From NCBI GenBank assembly GCA_020432595.1, contig JAGQGA010000305.1, positions 1-6,664 on the forward strand: 6,664 nucleotides of DNA. Reading direction: 5' to 3'. Below the pieces are notes generated by a model. It ran no database searches, had not been told where the DNA came from, and saw only the letters and a list, made by a program, of their open reading frames with translations. Source of the DNA: Anaerolineales bacterium. GTDB lineage: Bacteria > Chloroflexota > Anaerolineae > Promineifilales > Promineifilaceae. Each line of letters opens with the position of its first letter. The stretch's first letter is position 1. Positions 1 to 6,048 of this stretch are shown piece after piece. The translations under genes and the position numbers were made by a program.

Positions 1-1
1 C

Positions 2-973
2 TCCTCCTCCCCCACTACCACACCCGCCCCCGCCAACGTCCTGTCCGACGAATTCCCCGGCGGCCTCAAAGCCACCCCCGTTGCCCGGCGCATGGCCGAG
101 GAAACCCACATCAATTTGGCAGACGTAGCCGGGTCAGGACCAAACGGCCGTATTCGCAAAGCCGACGTGGAAGCCTACCTGGCCCAGCCGCAGCCCCAGC
201 CTGCCGCTGCTCCTACCCCCGCTCCGGTAGCCGCACCCGCTGCTGCTCCTGCTCCGGCATCGGCTCCCGCCCCTGTCAAGGTTAGCGACGACGACACCGT
301 TATCGAGACCACACGGCTGCGGCAGGCCATTGCCCGGCGCATGGTAGAAAGCAAAACCACCGTGCCGCACTTCCAGGTTACGTCGGATATTGACATGGCG
401 GCTGCGCTTGACCTGCGTAAGCAGATCAACGGCAATCTGCCCGATGAGCAAAAGGTGTCGGTCAATGATTTGGTGGTGAAAGCGGCGGCGCTGGCACTGC
501 GCGACTTCCCCAACCTGAATGCGTCGTTTGGCGGGGACAAGCTTATTCGTCACAATCGGGTGAATGTGGGAACGGCCGTTGCCGTGGAAGGCGGTCTGCT
601 GACCGTCGTGCAAAAAGACACCGACACCTCCACCATCTCCAAAATCGCCCGCGACAACCGTGCCATGATCGCCCGCGCCCGCAGCGGCAAAGTCCTTCCT
701 GATGATGTCAGCGGCGGCACCTTCACCATCAGCAACCTCGGGCCCTACGAAGTCGAAAACTTCATCGCCATCGTCAACCCGCCCGAAGCCGCCATTTTGG
801 CGATTGCCTCAACCCGCAAAGTGCCCGTTGTCGTCAACGATGAACTTGCCATCGGCATCCGCATGAAGGCCACCATCTCCGCCGACCATCGCGTTACCGA
901 CGGTGCCGAAGCCGCCCAGTTCATGAAAGCATTCAAAGACATTCTGGAAACCCCCATGCGGCTTCTGTTATAA
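2..973 (+). CDS. 2-oxo acid dehydrogenase E2 component (dihydrolipoyl acyltransferase), 5' partial
   Basis: This is the core acyltransferase of a pyruvate- or branched-chain-type 2-oxo acid dehydrogenase complex, which moves the acyl group from lipoyl-lysine to CoA in the cytoplasm. The frame is open from the window edge; an internal ATG at 92 lies inside the E3-binding domain and is not the start. Visible in order: a Ser/Thr/Pro/Ala linker; a peripheral-subunit-binding domain at nt 71-181 (ATPVARRMAEE, then GSGPNGRIRKADV); an Ala/Pro-rich swinging linker at about nt 182-290; and the catalytic domain to the end. The active-site motif HxxxDG is present as DHRVTDG, with His at 887-889 and Asp at 899-901, and FTISNLG and NPPEAAILA are typical of the family. 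The N-terminal lipoyl domain must lie upstream of the window. The acyl substrate cannot be told from this part, so no symbol is given. Family call is firm. Confidence 0.95.
   Translation, partial: SSSPTTTPAPANVLSDEFPGGLKATPVARRMAEETHINLADVAGSGPNGRIRKADVEAYLAQPQPQPAAAPTPAPVAAPAAAPAPASAPAPVKVSDDDTVIETTRLRQAIARRMVESKTTVPHFQVTSDIDMAAALDLRKQINGNLPDEQKVSVNDLVVKAAALALRDFPNLNASFGGDKLIRHNRVNVGTAVAVEGGLLTVVQKDTDTSTISKIARDNRAMIARARSGKVLPDDVSGGTFTISNLGPYEVENFIAIVNPPEAAILAIASTRKVPVVVNDELAIGIRMKATISADHRVTDGAEAAQFMKAFKDILETPMRLLL
143..152. repeat. Imperfect copy (9/10) of the AACGGCCGTT palindrome
   Basis: Reads AACGGCCGTA, one base off the iterated decamer found exactly at five other places. It lies inside the E2 gene in a different reading frame (Asn-Gly-Arg) from the other coding copies, and the flanks show no switch in G/C skew. 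It may be a chance match driven by the conserved NGR of the E3-binding domain. Confidence 0.4.
571..580. repeat. AACGGCCGTT iterated palindrome, copy 1
   Basis: Exact 10-bp palindrome inside the E2 gene, read as Thr-Ala-Val. My hand count of the + strand gives G42/C26 in the 120 nt to the left and G29/C47 in the 120 nt to the right, so the G/C skew changes sign at the site. Confidence 0.8.
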
Positions 974-977
974 ACAA

Positions 978-1017
978 AGATTGGAGATTGTCGCTTCGCT
1001 AGTGCAATCTCCAATCT
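978..1017. repeat. 13-bp perfect inverted repeat after the E2 gene
   Basis: Arms AGATTGGAGATTG (978-990) and CAATCTCCAATCT (1005-1017) pair perfectly around a 14-nt loop, starting 4 nt after the E2 stop codon. Each arm is itself built of a GATTGGAGATTG near-tandem. No T-run follows, so it is a poor intrinsic terminator as it stands. It may stabilise the 3' end of the mRNA, or be a REP/MITE-like palindromic unit. The rest of the gap up to the next promoter (about 1018-1070) is C/T-rich and shows nothing else. Confidence 0.75.
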
Positions 1018-1070
1018 CCCCAACTCTTACTTCCCCCAATCTTTCACGCCCGATTCACACCGCTGTAAAA

Positions 1071-1106
1071 TCCTTAAATTCTTCCTTAAGAAAAACCTGT
1101 TATACT
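1071..1106 (+). promoter_or_regulatory. Extended -10 promoter with upstream TCCTTAA direct repeats
   Basis: TGT-TATACT at 1098-1106 is an extended -10 element (TGn plus 5/6 of TATAAT). No good -35 is visible at the right distance. That region holds two direct repeats TCCTTAA at 1071-1077 and 1083-1089, 12 bp apart. OmpR/PhoB-type regulators usually bind direct repeats about one helical turn apart, so this could be an activator or autoregulatory site for the response regulator just downstream. The promoter call is reasonable; the operator is inference. Confidence 0.6.
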
Positions 1107-1158
1107 AGGTACTATTCAGCAAAGATGTTCCCGAACAACATACGGTGAACAAATTCCC

Positions 1159-1166
1159 AGGAGAGG
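1159..1166 (+). promoter_or_regulatory. Ribosome binding site that fixes the response regulator start at 1175
   Basis: AGGAGAGG lies 8 nt before ATG 1175, a near-ideal Shine-Dalgarno. A longer reading from GTG 1145 would place this site inside the gene and add a 10-residue tail unlike any receiver N-terminus, so 1175 is the better start. Confidence 0.85.
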
Positions 1167-1174
1167 TAGTATCT

Positions 1175-1888
1175 ATGTCCACCATCCTTGTCATTGACGA
1201 CGACGAACTGGTATCACGCACCCTACAGCGCACGCTGAAGCATTACGGCTACCAGGTCATGTCTGCCCATAGTGGCACAGAAGGTCTCCAGCTTGCCCGC
1301 CGCCACCGTCCCGATCTCTTTATTCTTGATATTATGATGCCAGGGCTGAACGGCTACGAAGTTTGCCGCCAAATTCGTGGGGATCCGCTGCTGAGAGAGC
1401 TGCCAGTTCTCTTCTTGACTGCCAAAGCCAAGGATGAAGACAAAATTGAAGGGTTCCGCGCCGGAGCCGATGATTACCTGAGCAAGCCGTTTAATATGGA
1501 AGAGCTGGAGCTGCGCGTGAAAGCCATTTTGCGCCGGGTGCTGCCCAAGCCCAGTGAGCCGGAAGCCTCTACACAGGTTGTGGTGGGCAATGTCGTTCTC
1601 GATTGCCGCACGTTTAAGGTGAAAACGCCGGCCGATACGGTGCTGCTGACCAATGTGCAGTTTGACCTACTCTACCACCTGATGAGCAATGCCGACCAGG
1701 TGTTTAACAGCCAACAACTGCTGCAAGATGTGTGGGATTACCCCCGCGACACGGGCAGCCCGGAACTGGTTCGCGCCCACATCAAAAATTTACGGGAAAA
1801 GATTGAGCCTGTGCCAAGTCGGCCGATTTACATTCGCACCATTCAGGGTCACGGCTACACCTTTTCCTCCGCTTCAACCTACGAATAA
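1175..1888 (+). CDS. OmpR/PhoB-family two-component response regulator
   Basis: A 237-residue cytoplasmic transcription factor switched by Asp phosphorylation, of normal length for the family. The receiver domain covers residues about 3-121: acidic pair D8-D9, phospho-acceptor D52 in LDIMMPG, switch T82 and conserved K104 in the SKPF motif are all present. A short linker leads to a winged-helix DNA-binding domain at about 136-232, with the typical LTNVQFDLLYHLM start, recognition-helix region SPELVRAHIKNLREKI and the closing wing IRTIQGHGYTF. It has its own promoter and a strong ribosome site. It is separated from the hybrid kinase gene downstream by 142 nt holding a new promoter and a terminator, so it is probably not simply co-transcribed. 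The neighbouring kinase is the likely partner, but that is inferred from position. Target genes are unknown. Confidence 0.95.
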   Translation: MSTILVIDDDELVSRTLQRTLKHYGYQVMSAHSGTEGLQLARRHRPDLFILDIMMPGLNGYEVCRQIRGDPLLRELPVLFLTAKAKDEDKIEGFRAGADDYLSKPFNMEELELRVKAILRRVLPKPSEPEASTQVVVGNVVLDCRTFKVKTPADTVLLTNVQFDLLYHLMSNADQVFNSQQLLQDVWDYPRDTGSPELVRAHIKNLREKIEPVPSRPIYIRTIQGHGYTFSSASTYE

Positions 1889-1892
1889 CCGT

Positions 1893-1920
1893 TTGACGAC
1901 AGCACAGGTTTCAGGATAAT
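1893..1920 (+). promoter_or_regulatory. Sigma-70-like promoter for the hybrid kinase leader
   Basis: TTGACG (1893-1898), a 16-nt spacer, then GATAAT (1915-1920): 5/6 matches to each consensus box at an acceptable distance. It starts 4 nt after the response regulator stop. Transcription would begin near 1927 and give a leader of about 104 nt before the kinase start codon. Confidence 0.6.
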
Positions 1921-1926
1921 AGTGAA

Positions 1927-2016
1927 CAAAGCGGCGCACCTGTTTACTGGCCGCATCAAACCTGTTACTAAGACATAAAAAACAGGGGTGCAGGGTTTAC
2001 CTGTACCCCTGTTTTT
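1927..2016 (+). promoter_or_regulatory. Candidate attenuator leader with repeated CCTGTT segments
   Basis: The leader holds ACCTGTTTACT (1938-1948) and ACCTGTTACT (1960-1969). Both carry the same word as the 3' arm of the terminator that follows, so they can compete for its 5' arm: CCTGTTT 1939-1945 can pair with AAACAGG 1980-1986 (7 bp), and CCTGTT 1961-1966 with AACAGG 1981-1986 (6 bp). GCGGC 1931-1935 can also pair with GCCGC 1950-1954. No short peptide frame or known riboswitch class was recognised. The pairing is visible; conditional control is inference, and the terminator is much stronger than either alternative. Confidence 0.4.
1978..2016 (+). terminator. Strong rho-independent terminator 14 nt before the hybrid kinase start
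   Basis: Arms 1978-1994 and 2000-2016 form a 17-bp stem (one G-T pair) with a 5-nt loop GTTTA; the core AACAGGGGT pairs with ACCCCTGTT. Flanking A and T runs make it work in both directions. It ends the response regulator transcript, yet the promoter for the next gene appears to lie upstream of it, so kinase expression needs read-through or conditional opening. Confidence 0.85.
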
Positions 2017-2030
2017 GTTGGAACGGCATC

Positions 2031-4061
2031 ATGGATACCCTTCATACACCTGCACAGCACAAATCGGCACAAATTCTAATTGTTGATGATGAAACCGAAA
2101 TCGCTGATTTTTTGGCTGATTTTTTGATCAAAAAAGAAGGCTACAAGGTCTCAATCGCCAATGGCGGCCGAGAAGCCATTGAGTTTTTGGAAGCAACGCT
2201 AACCAATGAGCTAGAGATTGACCTGGTGCTGCTGGATATGCGGATGCCGTATGTGGATGGGAAGGATGTGCTGAACTGGATTCGCCACCACCCGGAACTG
2301 CAATATACGCGGGTGGTGATGCTGACCGCAGCAGCAGGCAATGAGGAAAAGGTGGAGGCTCTGGAATCAGGGGCGGATGATTTTATTACGAAGCCGTATT
2401 ATCCGCAGGAGCTATTGGCGCGGGTGAAAACTATCTTGCGGACGCAGCAGCTTGAAAAGCAGCTTCAGCGGCAAAGCCAGCAGTTGGCAGCACTGAACCG
2501 GCTGGGGCAAAGTGTGGCGGCGACGCTGGAAACAAGTGAGGTGTTAGCAACGGCCGTTGAGGGGATGAGCCACGTTTTGGGTGTGGAACTGGCGGCGGTG
2601 CTGATGCTGGAAGGGGGGCAACTGCGCTACAAGCATTTGCGCCATAACAACAAGGAGCTACCGCTGCACCATTTGCCGATCATTCCCACCACTGAGGGGT
2701 TGCTGGGGGAAGTGTATCATGGACAAACGGCCGTTTTTCTCAACACTCCCCATGGCGACCCCCGCTTCAACCCGGCCACCGACTCCCCACCCGGCCACAC
2801 CATCCACAACATCATCCTCACCCCCCTCGTCGTGCGCGGCCGGCCGGTCGGCATCCTCACCGCTTTCAACAAAAAAGACAGCCAATTCTCTGACGTAGAC
2901 CTCGACCTATTCGCCTCCCTCGCCAGCTCCATCAGTGAAGCCATCGAAAACGCCTGGCTCTTCCAGCGCATCCGCGTTCGCCAGCAGGAGTTGCTAGAAA
3001 GCCGCAACACCCTTCAGGCTCTCATTGACGGCATCCCCGACCCCATCTACACCATCAACGACCATTGGCAGCTTGTCGCCGTCAACAAAAGTAAGGCCGA
3101 TGCCCTTCACAGCGACGGCGACACCCTCTCCGGCCAAACCTGCTACCGCGCCTTCTTCAGCCGCAATACCCCTTGTGACCATTGCCAGGTTGCCCAAACA
3201 CTCAACAAAAAAGAGTCCCGCAAATGGCTCGTGAGCTGGTTTGGCGACGACCATTTGCCGCAGGAATGGCAGGTCAACGCCTACCCCATTCCCAGCACCC
3301 AGGCCAGCTCCGCCCGCGCCGTCATCGTCTGGCAAGACCGCACCGACGAGCGGCGGCTGGAAAACTCACTGCTGCAAGCGGGAAAACTGGCGGCAATTGG
3401 GCAACTGGCGGCCGGCGTTGCCCATGAAATCAACAACCCCCTCACCGCTATTAACGCCAACGCCCAAATGCTAAAAATGCTGATGCCCAAAAGCGATGAA
3501 AATTACGAAGCCGTTGAACTGATTGCCCTAGCCGGCGACCGCGCTACCAAGGTAGTGCGTGGGCTGCTCGACTTTGCTCGCCAGGCGCAATACACCTTCG
3601 ATGCGGACGACATCAACGAGTCCATCCAGCAGGCTCTTGATTTAGTGCAATATCAGCTTAACTCTTCCTCGGTTCAGGTTATTCAAAATATGTCGCAGCA
3701 GTTGCCGCTTGTGGTCGCTAGTTGGGAACATCTTAAAAGCGTTTGGCTCAATTTGATCGTCAACGCCCGCGATGCCGTGCAAAACCTGCCCGACAATCGG
3801 CAAATTGAAATCATTACCCGTATGGACAAGGATAAGGGACATGTGCAGGTGTTAATTCGGGATAATGGCAAAGGAATGTCGAATGCTGAGCTAGAGCATA
3901 TTTTTGAGCCATTCTATACGACCAAAGACCCTGGCAAAGGCACTGGGTTGGGGCTGGCTACCTGCCATCGCATTATTGAGCAGCACAACGGCGAAATTAA
4001 TGTGGTGAGTGCCCCCAATAAAGGAACGACTTTCATTATTCGTTTACCAGTGGAAAGATAA
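2031..4061 (+). CDS. Soluble hybrid sensor kinase, REC-GAF-PAS-HisKA-HATPase_c
   Basis: A 676-residue cytoplasmic histidine kinase with no membrane segment or signal peptide. Receiver at residues 14-138: acidic pair D19-D20, phospho-acceptor D69 in LLDMRMP, T99 and K121 in TKPY. A Gln-rich coiled stretch (about 138-155) leads to a GAF domain (about 155-313), then a PAS domain (about 321-440) with a cysteine cluster C371, C382, C385. The kinase core follows: H box AGVAHEINNPL with H465, N box with N578, G1 box DNGKGM (611-616), F box FEPFYTTK, and G2 box GKGTGLGL. All catalytic motifs are intact. The receiver at the N-terminus suggests it takes input from another kinase. GAF and PAS suggest a small ligand or redox signal. 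A weak GGAA at 2020-2023 is the only ribosome site. The first part (to about 2735) is G-rich on this strand and the middle (2736 to about 3350) is markedly C-rich. The phosphate receiver is probably the response regulator upstream, by position only. Confidence 0.95.
   Translation: MDTLHTPAQHKSAQILIVDDETEIADFLADFLIKKEGYKVSIANGGREAIEFLEATLTNELEIDLVLLDMRMPYVDGKDVLNWIRHHPELQYTRVVMLTAAAGNEEKVEALESGADDFITKPYYPQELLARVKTILRTQQLEKQLQRQSQQLAALNRLGQSVAATLETSEVLATAVEGMSHVLGVELAAVLMLEGGQLRYKHLRHNNKELPLHHLPIIPTTEGLLGEVYHGQTAVFLNTPHGDPRFNPATDSPPGHTIHNIILTPLVVRGRPVGILTAFNKKDSQFSDVDLDLFASLASSISEAIENAWLFQRIRVRQQELLESRNTLQALIDGIPDPIYTINDHWQLVAVNKSKADALHSDGDTLSGQTCYRAFFSRNTPCDHCQVAQTLNKKESRKWLVSWFGDDHLPQEWQVNAYPIPSTQASSARAVIVWQDRTDERRLENSLLQAGKLAAIGQLAAGVAHEINNPLTAINANAQMLKMLMPKSDENYEAVELIALAGDRATKVVRGLLDFARQAQYTFDADDINESIQQALDLVQYQLNSSSVQVIQNMSQQLPLVVASWEHLKSVWLNLIVNARDAVQNLPDNRQIEIITRMDKDKGHVQVLIRDNGKGMSNAELEHIFEPFYTTKDPGKGTGLGLATCHRIIEQHNGEINVVSAPNKGTTFIIRLPVER
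2549..2558. repeat. AACGGCCGTT iterated palindrome, copy 2
   Basis: Exact palindrome in the hybrid kinase gene, read as Thr-Ala-Val. It is the one exact copy without a skew switch: both flanks are G-rich. It lies 177 bp before copy 3, where the switch does occur. Confidence 0.8.
2726..2735. repeat. AACGGCCGTT iterated palindrome, copy 3
   Basis: Exact palindrome (12 bp if flanking A and T are included) in the GAF-coding part of the kinase gene, read as Thr-Ala-Val. The 120 nt to the right count G21/C61 against G36/C31 to the left, a very sharp change within one intact reading frame. Confidence 0.8.
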
Positions 4062-4079
4062 TCTTAAATGTAAGATAAT
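4055..4079 (+). promoter_or_regulatory. Dyad and direct repeat between kinase and PucR genes
   Basis: ATCTTA (4061-4066) and TAAGAT (4071-4076) form a dyad around AATG, and AAGATAAT occurs twice (4055-4062 and 4072-4079), 17 bp apart. The site covers the kinase stop codon and ends 7 nt before the PucR start. It could be an operator, for example for autoregulation by the PucR protein, or an RNA element near the ribosome site. No good -35 accompanies it. Confidence 0.35.
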
Positions 4080-4086
4080 AGTCAGC

Positions 4087-5736
4087 ATGAATAGAATGAT
4101 GATACCGGCAGAAGTTAGTATTGGGGACGTTCTGCGGCTTTCGCTCCCATCAAATACTCAGTTGGGGGGGAAAACCGACCAAGCGCGGCGCAGTGTGGAC
4201 TGGGTCGTGATCATGACGCAGTGGAATAATTTGCCTGAACAGGTGCAGAAGGGGGATCTGGTAATTATTCCGGCGCATTTACAAACGGCCGTTGATGAAA
4301 GCCAATTCAAACAACACCTCCACCAATTTGCCGAACAACACGTCACTGGCCTGATTCTATTCGCACCCATTCCCCCGGAAATAAACTCAAACGCCCACGA
4401 TCTCGACCTTCCCCTATTGCTTGTGTCGCAAGAGACCACTCCCCGCATTGTCCATCAAGACATTGTGAGACTGCTGCACGATAGGCAAGCCGCTACCGCC
4501 CAGCGCACCATGCAACTTTATCGCCAACTGGCCGAAATGTCACGCGAAGGGCAGGGGCTTCGCGCCATGACCGACGTGATGGCAAAACAAACAGGCAAAA
4601 TTGTCGTTGTCCAAGACAAACGGCTGGACATCCAAGCGATAAGCGGGCTTGCCAACCATAATATTGACAGCAAACTCTTTCAGAAATCTATCACCAACCG
4701 GGAAGAACTGCCGCTAATCTTGCGCAACCGCAAGGCCGCAGCCAAAGCCCGACAAAGCTATTGGCAGCAAATCCTGCCCATTGACAACTATGCCCGGCTG
4801 GTTAGCCCCATCATTTCTGGCGACCGGGCACGAGGCTATCTCTCCGTCGTGGGGCCGGCCGACGAGCTAGACCAACTAGACAGCCTGATTGCCGAATACG
4901 GGGCGGCCGCCTGCGCTCTGGAAATGGCGAAAGCCAAAGCCGTCAGCGAAGCCAAAAAAGAGCTGCGCGGCAGCTTTCTCGAAGGGTTGCTTACCGGCTC
5001 CATGTCGGCACAGGAAATTGAGCGGCTGGAAGGGCGGCTTGACCACGACACCAAACAGCCCCATATGATCATTGCCCTAAACTGGGCCAATGCCGATGCC
5101 CCCTCACTGCGCCGCCTGGAAACCACCATCAACTGGCTGTTAACCAACCATACCCGCGCTGCGTTAGTCTACATTTATGGCGGTCGTCACGTCTGCATTT
5201 TCCAAGCCCTTAAAGGCAGCGACGACACTGAAAGCGTCCACACCCTCATCCGCCGCATTCGGGAACAAATTGAGGCTGAATATCCCAAAGCCAAAATTAC
5301 AGGTGGCATGAGTGGCCCTGCCCTCTCCCTCACCGATTGGCCCCGCGTTTACAGCGAAGCCTTGCAGGCAATGCAGTTGGGGCAGCGGCTCAAGCTCATT
5401 AACCAGGTTGTGGAATACAGCAGCTTGGGCATCTATAACCTTTTGCGTGATTTGGAAGATAATGAGTCGGTGAAAAAATTTAATCAGCAGGTCATTGGCC
5501 CGCTGGTAGCTTACGATGAGCAGCACAAAGGAAGCTTGATTGAAACTATTGATGCCTATTTTGCCCACCACGGGAATGTCAGCAAAACGGCTGAGGCCTT
5601 ATATGTCCATCGCAACACCCTGCTTTACCGGTTGGATCGCATTCAGGAGTTAACAGGGCATGATTTAGACCGGGCAGAAATGCGGTTAGCACTCCACCTG
5701 GCGCTCAAATTCTGGCAGTTACGCGCCAAAGGGTAA
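4087..5736 (+). CDS. PucR/CdaR-family transcriptional regulator
   Basis: A 549-residue soluble regulator. The N-terminal PucR-type domain (about 8-130) includes SIGDVLRL and SVDWVVIM. The middle (about 140-285) looks GAF-like and ends in an Ala-rich helix. A GGDEF-like CdaR region (about 295-450) follows. The C-terminal helix-turn-helix is at about 484-545; GNVSKTAEALYVHRNTLLYRL is the family hallmark, given here as residues 497-516 with N511, T512 and R516 region intact. In this family the domain order is effector sensing first and DNA binding last, with targets often in purine, sugar-acid or amino acid use; the ligand here is unknown. I chose ATG 4087: it lies 25 nt after the kinase stop and the domain begins at once. 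A GTG at 4009 would overlap the kinase gene with an unrelated tail. ATG 4096 or 4099 are also possible. No clear ribosome site, so it may be translationally coupled to the kinase. Confidence 0.92.
   Translation: MNRMMIPAEVSIGDVLRLSLPSNTQLGGKTDQARRSVDWVVIMTQWNNLPEQVQKGDLVIIPAHLQTAVDESQFKQHLHQFAEQHVTGLILFAPIPPEINSNAHDLDLPLLLVSQETTPRIVHQDIVRLLHDRQAATAQRTMQLYRQLAEMSREGQGLRAMTDVMAKQTGKIVVVQDKRLDIQAISGLANHNIDSKLFQKSITNREELPLILRNRKAAAKARQSYWQQILPIDNYARLVSPIISGDRARGYLSVVGPADELDQLDSLIAEYGAAACALEMAKAKAVSEAKKELRGSFLEGLLTGSMSAQEIERLEGRLDHDTKQPHMIIALNWANADAPSLRRLETTINWLLTNHTRAALVYIYGGRHVCIFQALKGSDDTESVHTLIRRIREQIEAEYPKAKITGGMSGPALSLTDWPRVYSEALQAMQLGQRLKLINQVVEYSSLGIYNLLRDLEDNESVKKFNQQVIGPLVAYDEQHKGSLIETIDAYFAHHGNVSKTAEALYVHRNTLLYRLDRIQELTGHDLDRAEMRLALHLALKFWQLRAKG
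4284..4293. repeat. AACGGCCGTT iterated palindrome, copy 4
   Basis: Exact palindrome near the start of the PucR-type gene, read as Thr-Ala-Val. Flank counts are G43/C23 for the 120 nt to the left and G15/C45 for the 120 nt to the right: the clearest switch in the window, with no change of gene or domain at this point. Confidence 0.8.
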
Positions 5737-5783
5737 GCGTGTTGTACAGTTCACACAAAAGATGGGAACATTATTCTGACAAG

Positions 5784-5819
5784 TTGACTGTAGATTTACC
5801 CCCTATAATTTCCTATACT
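5784..5819 (+). promoter_or_regulatory. Promoter-like region after the PucR gene
   Basis: A perfect TATAAT (5804-5809) and a second TATACT (5814-5819) lie downstream of TTGACT (5784-5789). The spacing is poor: 14 nt from TTGACT to TATAAT and 24 nt to TATACT. The -10 is convincing, the -35 is not. Transcription would begin around 5817-5827. The preceding 5737-5783 shows nothing else. Confidence 0.45.
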
Positions 5820-5850
5820 ATTGAAGGCTTGCGCTGAAGTGCGCGGTTCA

Positions 5851-5867
5851 GTGGGAAATAGTGGGAA
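5851..5867 (+). promoter_or_regulatory. Tandem GTGGGAA repeats resembling MraZ boxes
   Basis: GTGGGAA occurs at 5851-5857 and 5861-5867, which gives TGGGA twice with a 5-nt spacer. That matches the TGGGN-N5-TGGGN pattern reported for MraZ sites before mraZ, but there is no mraZ or cell-division gene here and only two units. It may be chance. Confidence 0.3.
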
Positions 5868-5869
5868 TC

Positions 5870-5899
5870 AAAAAGGGTGGCGTTTAAGCCGCCCTTTTT
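5870..5899 (+). terminator. Rho-independent terminator
   Basis: Arms 5870-5881 and 5888-5899 form a 12-bp stem (AAAAAGGGTGGC with GCCGCCCTTTTT, one G-T pair) around loop GTTTAA, with A and T runs on either side. It lies 134 nt after the PucR stop and could end that transcript, the candidate short RNA, or both. Bases 5900-5995 beyond it are A/T-rich and show nothing I can name. Confidence 0.85.
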
Positions 5900-6000
5900 G
5901 GCTTTTACCAGACTGTCGCAAATTTTGGTTAGACATATTGCCTAAAAAAGCCCGTTTCTTCTTGTTAACTATGTACATGGTCGAAACAGTGAAGACTCTT

Positions 6001-6037
6001 TATACTACTTGACGCGAATCAAGCGTAAGGTTACTAT
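6001..6037 (+). promoter_or_regulatory. Promoter region of the ilv leader
   Basis: TTGACG (6009-6014), a 17-nt spacer, then TACTAT (6032-6037, 4/6) would start transcription near 6044, only about 5 nt before the leader peptide ATG. Another possible -10, TATACT (6001-6006), lacks a clear -35 but would give a longer leader that includes the TAAGG at 6026-6030. A small dyad CTTGA/TCAAG (6008-6012 and 6019-6023) overlaps the first -35 box. Which promoter is used cannot be settled by eye. Confidence 0.5.
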
Positions 6038-6048
6038 TGTTGTCTGTA

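Larger units (their letters stand above)
5820..5899 (+). ncRNA. Candidate short RNA between promoter and terminator
   Basis: From the promoter-like boxes to the terminator there is room for a transcript of only about 75-85 nt. It can fold a 5' hairpin in two ways: GCGC/GCGC (5831-5834 with 5841-5844), or a 7-bp stem of 5832-5838 with 5847-5853 that includes CTGAA/TTCAG. The 3' end is the terminator. A frame from TTG 5821 exists but runs through the terminator and looks like no protein I know. It resembles no RNA family I can name. The alternative is that this is just the end of the PucR transcript. Confidence 0.35.

Noticed and set aside
134..613. Long antisense open frame opposite the E2 gene
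   Set aside because: It is low-complexity Ser/Gly/Arg-rich sequence mirroring the Ala/Pro linker; the sense strand encodes a clear enzyme.
1145..1174. GTG 1145 as the start of the response regulator
   Set aside because: It would place the strong ribosome site inside the gene and add a tail not seen in receivers; ATG 1175 fits better.
2736..3350. C-rich middle of the kinase gene as foreign DNA or a recombined domain
   Set aside because: The change falls inside the GAF domain, not at a domain border, and the same sort of change occurs at other copies of the palindrome, including one outside genes.
4009..4086. GTG 4009 as the start of the PucR-type gene, overlapping the kinase
   Set aside because: The added 26 residues come from the kinase C-terminal region in another frame and resemble no PucR N-terminus.
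5870..5899. GGGTGG in a terminator upstream of ilvB as a possible T-box riboswitch
   Set aside because: The T-box core continues with NACCGCG, which is missing, and there is no room for the specifier stem between the promoter and this hairpin. The leader peptide gives a better account of ilv control.
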